Origin: QHBQ01 sp038230695
GTDB taxonomy: Bacteria > Chloroflexota > Chloroflexia > QHBQ01
Assembly: GCA_038230695.1 (NCBI GenBank)
Contig: JBBRMT010000102.1
Location: 1 to 14,845 of the forward strand
DNA: 14,845 nt
Direction of reading: 5' to 3'
Below, piece after piece: positions 7,441-12,048 of this stretch; within the stretch, counting starts at the first letter, position 1, and every line of letters starts with the position of its first letter. The notes under the pieces are model-generated. The model had not been told where the DNA came from. It made no database searches and saw only the letters and a list, made by a program, of their open reading frames with translations. The position numbers were made by a program, and so were the translations under genes.

Positions 7441-7548
7441 ATGGTAGCAGCCCTCATGCCCCATGCCCCATACCTCATGCCTCATGCGGCCACAACACTC
7501 AGCACTCAGCACTCAGCACTCAGCACTCAGCGTGGAGGCCAGCGATGA
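7441..7548 (+). CDS. Leader ORF of 35 codons coupled to ruvA
   Basis: An ATG at 7441 with a near-ideal SD (AAGGAG 7428-7433, 7 bases away) opens a 35-codon frame ending in TGA at 7546-7548, which overlaps the ruvA ATG as ATGA. That arrangement usually gives translational coupling. The peptide is low-complexity (Met, Pro, His and Ala first, then Leu, Ser, Thr, Gln) because most of it is encoded by two 7-mer arrays. It has no recognisable domain. It may act as a leader peptide whose translation delivers ribosomes to ruvA, or be an accidental frame formed when repeats expanded between an ancestral SD and the gene. Confidence 0.5.
   Translation: MVAALMPHAPYLMPHAATTLSTQHSALSTQRGGQR
7455..7531. 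repeat. Compound heptanucleotide repeat upstream of ruvA
   Basis: Eleven consecutive 7-mers: a degenerate array of CATGCCC/CATGCCT/CATACCT (7455-7489), one linker unit, then five perfect ACTCAGC units (7497-7531). The next 7-mer, GTGGAGG (7532-7538), contains the ruvA SD. Confidence 0.9.
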
Positions 7549-8147
7549 TCGCCGCAATACGCGGGCGGCTGGCAGCACGGGGCAGCGACTTCCTGGTGGT
7601 GGAGATGGCTGGCCTTAGCCTGCGCGTCTCTGCGCCCACCAATGTGATTAGCGAGGCAGGTGCGATTGGCGACGATGTGCGGCTACACACCCACCTGTAC
7701 GTACGCGAGGACCAACTAGCCCTCTACGGCTTCCTTGACCCCGCGCAACTCAGTTTGTTTGAGGTGCTGCTGGGGGTGAGCGGCATCGGGCCGAAGGGGG
7801 CGCTGGGCATCCTCTCCGCCGCACCAGTTGAGACGCTGCACGCCGCGATTGCCGAGGGCAACACCGATATGCTTACCAGCGTGCCAGGCATCGGTAAGAA
7901 GACTGCCGCTCGCCTGGTTATCGAACTGAAGGGCAAGCTGGACATCGCTGCCTTCGTTGGTGGCACAGCCAGCGCCGCTGGCGAACCGCCCAGCCTCTAC
8001 CGCGAGGCGATGGACGCGCTTACCGGCCTGGGCTACACCGCCGCCGAGGCCCGCAACGCCCTGCAAGGGTTGCCCACCGGCGAAGGTGCGCCTCATACCA
8101 CTGAAGATGCGGTGCTGTACGCGCTCAGGCGGCTCAGTTCGCAGTAA
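7545..8147 (+). CDS. ruvA: Holliday junction DNA helicase subunit RuvA
   Basis: 200 residues, the usual RuvA length. RuvA tetramers hold the Holliday junction and load the RuvB motor for branch migration. The N-terminal OB-fold starts MIAAIRGRL; YVREDQLALYGF (52-63) contains the acidic pin pair Glu55-Asp56. Two helix-hairpin-helix motifs follow, GVSGIGPKGALGIL (77-90) and SVPGIGKKTAARLV (112-125), which bind the DNA backbone. A flexible linker (about 135-148) leads to domain III (150-200), which contacts RuvB. The start at 7545 has GGAGG 6 bases upstream and gives the standard N-terminus; a longer in-frame extension upstream is repeat-derived and rejected. Neither ruvB nor ruvC is adjacent. 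Confidence 0.96.
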   Translation: MIAAIRGRLAARGSDFLVVEMAGLSLRVSAPTNVISEAGAIGDDVRLHTHLYVREDQLALYGFLDPAQLSLFEVLLGVSGIGPKGALGILSAAPVETLHAAIAEGNTDMLTSVPGIGKKTAARLVIELKGKLDIAAFVGGTASAAGEPPSLYREAMDALTGLGYTAAEARNALQGLPTGEGAPHTTEDAVLYALRRLSSQ

Positions 8148-8154
8148 CCAATCA

Positions 8155-8185
8155 CCCCTCCCCAAAGGGGGAGGCTGGGTGGGGG
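8155..8185. repeat. Stem-forming intergenic repeat, copy 1
   Basis: CCCCTCCCC-aaa-GGGGGAGG followed by CTGGGTGGGGG, 7 bases after the ruvA stop. The same unit with few differences occurs at 9774-9804. There is no T tract after the stem. Confidence 0.65.
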
Positions 8186-8478
8186 AGTACAACCCCACGC
8201 AAGCCAATTATATCATATTCCGCGCCAGCGTTGCATAGGGAACAGCAGCCAGCTGACTTAAAAGCGGATAAACGGATACAGCGGATGGGCCATTATTACT
8301 TTCACTTTCAGTTTGACACTGGGGTGGGGTGAAACTGATAATGAGAGTGGGCATCGGCCTGCCATTCAGCCCTGTTCGTAGTACAATCCTGGCCGAGCGC
8401 AAGTTGTTTCCAAATAGCATTGATAGGTGGTAAACTCTCCCCTCACCAAACCTACCCACAGGGAACTCCACAAGGGGG

Positions 8479-8503
8479 TTTCCCCGCTGGGGAGAGGCTT
8501 TTT
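8479..8503 (+). terminator. Possible intrinsic terminator
   Basis: A short stem TTTCCCC-gct-GGGGAGA (one wobble pair) is followed by GGCTTTTT. It lies 330 bases past ruvA. CTCTCCCC at 8435-8442 could pair instead with GGGGAGAG (8489-8496), a mutually exclusive fold. It may simply be a member of the dispersed GC-stem repeat family. Confidence 0.35.
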
Positions 8504-8564
8504 GCCGATTGCGGCTGCAGCCCTTTAGATACCAATTAGTCGAGGTGATGGTGTAAATTGCATC

Positions 8565-8587
8565 AGGGCGCACGTCAGTGCGACCCT
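8565..8587. repeat. GTAGGG-type hairpin repeat, copy 1
   Basis: AGGGCGCAC-gtca-GTGCGACCCT pairs with one bulge. Read on the minus strand as GCGTAGGGTCGCAC..GTGCGCCCTG, it resembles GCGTAGGGGCG..TGCCCTGG at 10674-10699 and CGTAGGGGCGAAC..GTTCGCCCTGG at 13601-13628. Confidence 0.5.
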
Positions 8588-8598
8588 ACGCATAGCCT

Positions 8599-8633
8599 AC
8601 TCAGCACTCAAACCTCAAACCTCCGCACTGCAT
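8599..8633. repeat. Degenerate heptanucleotide repeat at the end of the ABC permease gene
   Basis: ACTCAGC, ACTCAAA, CCTCAAA, CCTCCGC, ACTGCAT: five 7-mers in register, the first identical to the unit repeated before ruvA. They touch the stop codon of the permease. Confidence 0.6.
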
Positions 8634-9760
8634 TACGCCACCTCCCGCCGCAGGGTCAGCGAGGCGACTACCACCATCAGTGCGGCGAACAGCAGCAGCA
8701 CGCCAAACTCAGGCAGCACATCGAGCAACCCCTTGCCCCGGATCATTATGTCGGTCAGCGCGTTGTTGGCGTAGGTCATGGGCAGCACATCGGACACTGC
8801 CTGCAACCAGCCGGGCAAATCCTTGACCGGGAAGAGCAACCCGGAGAGCAGAAACGAGGGGGCGATTACCAGCGGGATGAATTGCACCGCCTGCAACTCG
8901 GTGCGGGCGAAGCTGGACAGGAAGATGCCCAGGTTGACTGCGCCGATTGCCAGTATCAGGGTGACGAGGAACACCCAGAGCAGGTTGCCAGTGTATTGCA
9001 CCTGCAAAACCAGGGTGGTGAACAGCACGATAAGCAACGCTTGGATCATGGCAAACAGCCCAAAGCCAAGCATATAACCGACCACCACCTCTCCTCGCGT
9101 AATCGGCGAGGCAAATAGCCGTTCCATCGTTCCCTGGGTGCGTTCGCGTAGGAACGAGACACAGGTAATCACGAAGATGAGGAAGAAAGCGAAGAAGCCA
9201 ATCATCACCGGCGCAAAGTAATCGAGCGGCTTCAAGTTGAGGTTGCCGTAGATTAGATCCGGGCTGATGCGAACCTGTGGCGGGGCGCTACCGCCCGGCA
9301 CACTGGCGCTCAGGGTGGTGACTGCCTGAAGCATCGCCCGCTGCAACTGCAACACCGACGTGCCGGTTTGCGATGGATTCGAGCCTTCCAGCACTATAGA
9401 GATTGCGACTGGCTTGTGGGCGAGCAGGTCGGCGCTGAAGGTGGGGCTGAATACCAGCGCAGCATCCACCGTGCCGTTGCGGACCGCCTCGCGCACGTCG
9501 CCGCTGATGTTCTTTACCACGATGCCTTCGCTCTGCTTCAGCTTGCTGGTCAGCAGTTGCCCAGCGTTGACCAGACCCGCGCCTGCGTCATGGTTGCTGA
9601 TCGCCAGCGTCAGCGACGGATTCTCCTCAGAGCGCAGCAGATAGCCAAGCAGAGCAAGGAGGATGATTGGTGCTACGAATATCATGCCGAGGGTGCGGTG
9701 GTCATGGCGCAACTGGTTGATGATGCGGCGGGTAACCGCCATCGTGCGTGCGATGCTCAT
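8633..9760 (-). CDS. ABC-2 type transporter permease
   Basis: 375 residues; membrane subunit of an export-type ABC transporter. One N-terminal transmembrane helix (about 24-43, MIFVAPIILLALLGYLL) is followed by a large extracytoplasmic domain (45-180) and five helices in the C-terminal half (about 185-372). ERTQGTMERLFASPITRGEV (206-225) is the cytoplasmic coupling element conserved in ABC-2 permeases (G-T-x-E-x-L-x-x-S/T-P), and the late PMTYANNALTDIMIRG stretch is also typical. Its ATG overlaps the stop of the ATPase gene (ATGA), so the two are translated together. Substrate is unknown; this subfamily includes drug, antibiotic and lipid exporters. Confidence 0.9.
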   Translation of the reverse strand: MSIARTMAVTRRIINQLRHDHRTLGMIFVAPIILLALLGYLLRSEENPSLTLAISNHDAGAGLVNAGQLLTSKLKQSEGIVVKNISGDVREAVRNGTVDAALVFSPTFSADLLAHKPVAISIVLEGSNPSQTGTSVLQLQRAMLQAVTTLSASVPGGSAPPQVRISPDLIYGNLNLKPLDYFAPVMIGFFAFFLIFVITCVSFLRERTQGTMERLFASPITRGEVVVGYMLGFGLFAMIQALLIVLFTTLVLQVQYTGNLLWVFLVTLILAIGAVNLGIFLSSFARTELQAVQFIPLVIAPSFLLSGLLFPVKDLPGWLQAVSDVLPMTYANNALTDIMIRGKGLLDVLPEFGVLLLFAALMVVVASLTLRREVA

Positions 9761-10548
9761 TGCCGTATCCTATCTCCTCCCCCACCGGGGGAGGCTGGGA
9801 GGGGCTCCGTGCCAGAGAGCTTGAGGAAAGCCTCTTCCAAATTGCCTACTCCGGCTTGAGCGCGGATCTCCTCCGCTGTGCCTTCAGCCAGCAGCTTGCC
9901 CGCCCGCATCAGCCCCAGCCGGTCGCAGCGCTCGGCCTCGTCCATAACGTGACTGGAGACAATCAAGGTCACGCCACTGTCGGCAAGTTGGCGGAAGTAG
10001 CGCCAGAACGAATAGCGTAGTTGGGGGTCTACACCCACGGTCGGCTCATCGAGCAGCAGCAACTGCGGCTGATGCACCAGGGTGCAGGCCAGCAATACCC
10101 GCTGGCGCATCCCACCGCTCAGGTTGCTCACCGGCGAGTTTTCACGCTGGTCCAGTTCGACCAACCGCAATACCTGATTGATTCGCTCCTTGCGCTTACC
10201 GCCATCAGCCATCCCGAAGATACGGGCGGAGAAGTCCACGTTTTCCCATACGCTCAGTTCGTTGTAGAGCGCGGGACTCTGGGTCATATAGCCGCTGTCC
10301 GCCCGCACCTGCGCCCCTGCGGTCTGCACATCGCGGCCCATCACCTGCACGCTGCCGCTGGTGGGCCGCACCAGCCCAAGCAGAGCGCGGATCAGGGTGG
10401 TCTTACCGGAGCCGTTCGGCCCCAGCAGGCCGTAGATGATGCCGCGTGGGATAGTGAGGCTCAAGCCATCTAGCGCTCGCACCATGCCAAACTGTTTCAC
10501 CAGCCCGCTAATCACCACCGCAGGCGCTTGTTCATTGCCGTTGCTCAT
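9757..10548 (-). CDS. ABC transporter ATP-binding protein
   Basis: 263 residues from the ATG at 10546-10548; the TTG just before it is a less likely start. All ATPase motifs are intact: Walker A GPNGSGKT (43-50), Q-loop Gln90, signature LSGGMRQR (143-150), Walker B LLLLDEPT (163-170) with the catalytic Glu, and switch His200. SD GGGAGG lies about 9 bases upstream. It is the first gene of a two-gene exporter operon. The last 15 or so residues, EPLPASPGGGGD onward, are encoded by a dispersed GC-stem repeat (9774-9804) and lie beyond the normal end of the domain. The operon has a near-consensus promoter and an operator-like palindrome, typical of repressor-controlled drug or stress exporters, but no TetR gene is next to it. 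Confidence 0.93.
   Translation of the reverse strand: MSNGNEQAPAVVISGLVKQFGMVRALDGLSLTIPRGIIYGLLGPNGSGKTTLIRALLGLVRPTSGSVQVMGRDVQTAGAQVRADSGYMTQSPALYNELSVWENVDFSARIFGMADGGKRKERINQVLRLVELDQRENSPVSNLSGGMRQRVLLACTLVHQPQLLLLDEPTVGVDPQLRYSFWRYFRQLADSGVTLIVSSHVMDEAERCDRLGLMRAGKLLAEGTAEEIRAQAGVGNLEEAFLKLSGTEPLPASPGGGGDRIRQ
9774..9804. repeat. Stem-forming repeat, copy 2, inside the ATPase coding end
   Basis: CTCCTCCCCC-accg-GGGGGAGGCTGGGAGGGG matches the unit at 8155-8185 (shared GGGGGAGGCTGGG and its complement). Here it is translated as the C-terminal tail of the ABC ATPase. Confidence 0.65.
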
Positions 10549-10577
10549 CAAGATAGCCCTCCCCTACTTCGATTATC

Positions 10578-10589
10578 AAACGTTCGTTT
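10578..10589. promoter_or_regulatory. TetR-type operator candidate of the ABC operon
   Basis: AAACG-tt-CGTTT is an inverted repeat with a two-base centre. It lies about 8-19 bases downstream of the predicted transcription start, where a bound repressor would block transcription. Its shape is common for TetR-family operators. Confidence 0.45.
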
Positions 10590-10603
10590 AATTATCCAGT
10601 TGT

Positions 10604-10632
10604 ATTGTACATCACCTTCGATCATCTGTCAA
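10604..10632 (-). promoter_or_regulatory. Promoter of the ABC exporter operon
   Basis: On the minus strand TTGACA (10627-10632), a 17-base spacer and TACAAT (10604-10609), one base from full consensus. Predicted start near 10597. Confidence 0.75.
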
Positions 10633-10673
10633 TAGCTAACTTCGGGTAGGCTATGTTACCAGTTATTGGGTAA

Positions 10674-10699
10674 GCGTAGGGGCGGTGGACTGCCCTGGT
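10674..10699. repeat. GTAGGG-type hairpin repeat, copy 2
   Basis: GCGTAGGGGCG-gtggac-TGCCCTGG, degenerate stem, related to 8565-8587 and 13601-13628. It lies in the gene-free stretch between the ABC operon promoter and the small-protein operon terminator. Confidence 0.4.
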
Positions 10700-10773
10700 G
10701 CGCGAGCTAGCCATTCCATAACTGTAACTCACCCCTATGGTCAGGAGTAGCGAGGAGCCAGATGGGCAATGGC

Positions 10774-10816
10774 AAAAGCTGCGCCCGCTGATTCGTGCAG
10801 TGGGCGCAGTTAGTTT
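10774..10816 (-). terminator. Strong terminator of the small-protein operon, possibly bidirectional
   Basis: CTGCGCCCGCTG (10779-10790) pairs with CAGTGGGCGCAG (10798-10809): 12 pairs with one G-T wobble and a 7-base loop. On the minus strand it is followed by CTTTTG and begins 32 bases after the stop of the 68-residue gene. On the plus strand GTTTTTA follows (10812-10819). Confidence 0.8.
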
Positions 10817-10840
10817 TTATTAAGTTGGACTAGCACTGCC

Positions 10841-11047
10841 CTACTCCCTGCCACCAGCATCGGCAATGACACGCTGCTGCAGGCGCTGGCCTGCTGCCAC
10901 TAGCCCATGACCTAGCCAGGCCAGGGTGCGATCGAACCGACCTATGCAACGCGGTCGTCCGGCCAGGGCTTCTCTTATGCGCTGTCCCTGAGCGAGTTCA
11001 CGCCCCAGTTCTTCGCTGCGTATCTGTTCCTCATACCAGTTCAACAT
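10841..11047 (-). CDS. Small basic protein, 68 residues
   Basis: The ATG at 11045-11047 has an excellent SD (TAAGGAGAC, 7 bases), so the longer frame that begins at 11194 is rejected. The product starts MLNWYEEQIRSEELGRELAQ, a charged amphipathic helix, followed by an Arg-rich turn (AGRPRCIGRFDR) and a second, more hydrophobic helix (TLAWLGHGLVAAGQRLQQRV). That second part could lie in the membrane surface. Function is unknown. It is the second gene of an operon with the 41-residue membrane peptide: 71 bases separate them, and a strong terminator follows. The gap contains a perfect 14-bp palindrome. Pairing with a small membrane peptide and a divergent regulator suggests a stress-related role, which is inference only. 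Confidence 0.75.
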   Translation of the reverse strand: MLNWYEEQIRSEELGRELAQGQRIREALAGRPRCIGRFDRTLAWLGHGLVAAGQRLQQRVIADAGGRE

Positions 11048-11065
11048 GACTGTCTCCTTATATTG

Positions 11066-11079
11066 TCGTTCATGAACGA
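11066..11079. promoter_or_regulatory. Perfect 14-bp palindrome between the two small genes
   Basis: TCGTTCATGAACGA is fully self-complementary and sits 18 bases upstream of the start of the 68-residue gene, next to its SD. It could be an operator or part of an mRNA hairpin controlling the second gene. It shares CGTT/AACG half-sites with the ABC operon palindrome. Confidence 0.45.
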
Positions 11080-11118
11080 GCGTATCGAACAATCTCCCCG
11101 CCTGGGCTGGTGGATTAG

Positions 11119-11244
11119 CTATATGGCACGATGGCTGCGCTGCAGAGCATGATCGTTCTCGATACGTGGGCGGCTGTCTGCGCCAAATCGCCACACCAGC
11201 ATATCCAGGGCAACCAGCGCCAGCATAATGATTAGCAGTTCCAT
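11119..11244 (-). CDS. Small membrane protein, 41 residues
   Basis: Too short for routine ORF calling but well supported. The ATG at 11242-11244 follows a perfect SD AAGGAGG (11251-11257) by 6 bases, and a near-perfect promoter lies upstream. The product has one hydrophobic segment, MELLIIMLALVALDMLVW (1-18), then RFGADSRPRIENDHALQRSH: a single-pass membrane peptide with a basic, probably cytoplasmic tail of about 20 residues. I recall this layout (short helix with Asp, then G-x-DSR) from small Chloroflexota and actinobacterial proteins, without a known function. It is the first gene of the operon that ends at the 10779 terminator and is transcribed divergently from the CGNR regulator. Confidence 0.75.
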   Translation of the reverse strand: MELLIIMLALVALDMLVWRFGADSRPRIENDHALQRSHRAI

Positions 11245-11296
11245 TGTTTGCCTCCTTAACCTTTGTGTGAAGTTTGTTAGAAGCCCCACACCGCTC

Positions 11297-11325
11297 TTGA
11301 CAGTTTTATTGTAACCAGTTATAAT
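11297..11325 (+). promoter_or_regulatory. Consensus promoter of the CGNR regulator gene
   Basis: TTGACA (11297-11302), exactly 17 bases, TATAAT (11320-11325): a full sigma-70 consensus. Start predicted near 11332. A TGTAACCAG half-site (11310-11318) lies in the spacer. Confidence 0.85.
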
Positions 11326-11388
11326 CTCTTTGCTGGTTACAGTATATCATACCTAGCGTAACCTGTCAAGGTAATATAAACGGTTACA
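11310..11388. promoter_or_regulatory. Twin operator dyads over both promoters
   Basis: Four half-sites: TGTAACCAG (11310-11318), CTGGTTACA (11333-11341), CGTAACCTG (11357-11365) and CGGTTACA (11381-11388). The first two are a perfect 9-bp inverted pair. The second pair repeats the arrangement exactly 47 bp later. Dyad 1 covers the spacer, -10 and start of the regulator promoter and reaches the -10 of the opposing one; dyad 2 covers the -35 of the small-protein promoter. The expected ligand is a DNA-binding regulator, plausibly the adjacent CGNR protein. Confidence 0.65.
11341..11369 (-). promoter_or_regulatory. Near-consensus promoter of the small-protein operon
   Basis: On the minus strand TTGACA (11364-11369), 17 bases, TATACT (11341-11346). 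Start predicted near 11334, almost the same base as the opposing promoter's start, so the two promoters face each other. Confidence 0.8.
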
Positions 11389-11419
11389 GTAAAAATAGGT
11401 CTAAAGGAGTAGGAAGTTT

Positions 11420-12043
11420 ATGAGCGAGACTAATGCAGCGAACATCAAGCTAATTGGCGAACGGTTGTGCATGGATTTCGTCAACACGGTGGATGCGCGG
11501 CTGCGCGAGGATGCCCCCAGCTATATCAATAGCTACGCCGACCTGCTCACCTGGAGCGAACACGCCGGGGTGATCAGTGATGCAGCTGCAGCTCGGCTGC
11601 TGCAGGAAGCGGCGGCGCATCCCGATGAAGCGGAAGCCACTTTCGCGCAGGCGATTGAGTTGCGTGAGGCGATGTATCGGGTGTTTTATGCGACAGTGGA
11701 GAGCCTGACAGCGCAGGCCGCTGACCTGGACAGCATCAATATAGCCCTGGCGGCAGCGATGGCCCAGGCGCGGTTGATACCCGAAGTTGAAGGATTCAAC
11801 TGGGATTGGCCGGAGCAGGTAAACGCGCTGGATCAGATGCTGTGGCCGATTGTGCGTGATGCAGCCGAGCTACTCACCTCTGGAGATTTGGCGTTGGTGC
11901 GCGAGTGCCAGAGCGAAAGCGGCTGCGGCTGGCTGTTTGTGGATACCAGCAAGAACCATCGCCGCCGCTGGTGCAGCATGGAGGAGTGCGGCAACAAAGC
12001 CAAGGTGCGCCGTTTCCGCACGAGAAAGAAGGGTGTAGCCTAA
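11420..12043 (+). CDS. CGNR zinc-finger regulator (ABATE domain)
   Basis: 207 residues. The N-terminal part, starting IKLIGERLCMDFVNTVD, matches the stress-induced ABATE-type domain (about 8-150) found in this family. The C-terminal zinc finger (160-200) has Cys163, Cys169, Cys185 and Cys190 in CQSESGCGWLFVDTSKNHRR and RRWCSMEECGNKAKVRRFR. The family signature Cys-Gly-Asn-Arg is Cys-Gly-Asn-Lys here, a conservative change. Members are presumed DNA-binding transcription regulators. SD AAGGAG (11404-11409) precedes the ATG by 10 bases. The gene has a full-consensus promoter with operator dyads and is divergent from the small-protein operon; autoregulation is likely but inferred. It converges on the oxidoreductase gene with 5 bases between stops. 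Confidence 0.9.
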   Translation: MSETNAANIKLIGERLCMDFVNTVDARLREDAPSYINSYADLLTWSEHAGVISDAAAARLLQEAAAHPDEAEATFAQAIELREAMYRVFYATVESLTAQAADLDSINIALAAAMAQARLIPEVEGFNWDWPEQVNALDQMLWPIVRDAAELLTSGDLALVRECQSESGCGWLFVDTSKNHRRRWCSMEECGNKAKVRRFRTRKKGVA

Positions 12044-12048
12044 CTTCG

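Larger units (their letters stand above)
8148..8632. other. Gene-free region rich in repeats and hairpins
   Basis: Holds, in order: a CCCCTCCCC/GGGGGAGG stem repeat (8155-8185); a GCGGATA-like short repeat (about 8263-8286); an 18-bp imperfect inverted repeat (8297-8314 with 8332-8349, 14 of 18 paired); a hairpin followed by CTTTTT (8479-8503); a piece resembling the left end of the element at 13569 (8529-8555); a hairpin (8565-8587); and degenerate 7-mers (8599-8633). A minus-strand frame at 8208-8573 crosses these repeats, starts at GTG without an SD and is not accepted as a gene. Confidence 0.6.

Noticed and set aside
7392..7544. In-frame N-terminal extension of RuvA beginning at the ATG at 7392
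   Set aside because: That ATG overlaps the predicted -10 element and has no SD; the extension is repeat-derived and the start at 7545 gives the standard RuvA N-terminus with an ideal SD.
8208..8573. Minus-strand frame of 121 codons
   Set aside because: It begins at GTG without an SD, runs across several repeats and hairpins and encodes nothing recognisable.
10762..10791. Nine-codon ORF (ATG 10762) with a GAGGAG upstream
   Set aside because: Its stop falls inside the terminator stem and no promoter serves it; too short to support.
11048..11194. Longer start for the 68-residue protein
   Set aside because: The extra 49 residues lack an SD and overlap the well-supported 41-residue gene on the same strand.
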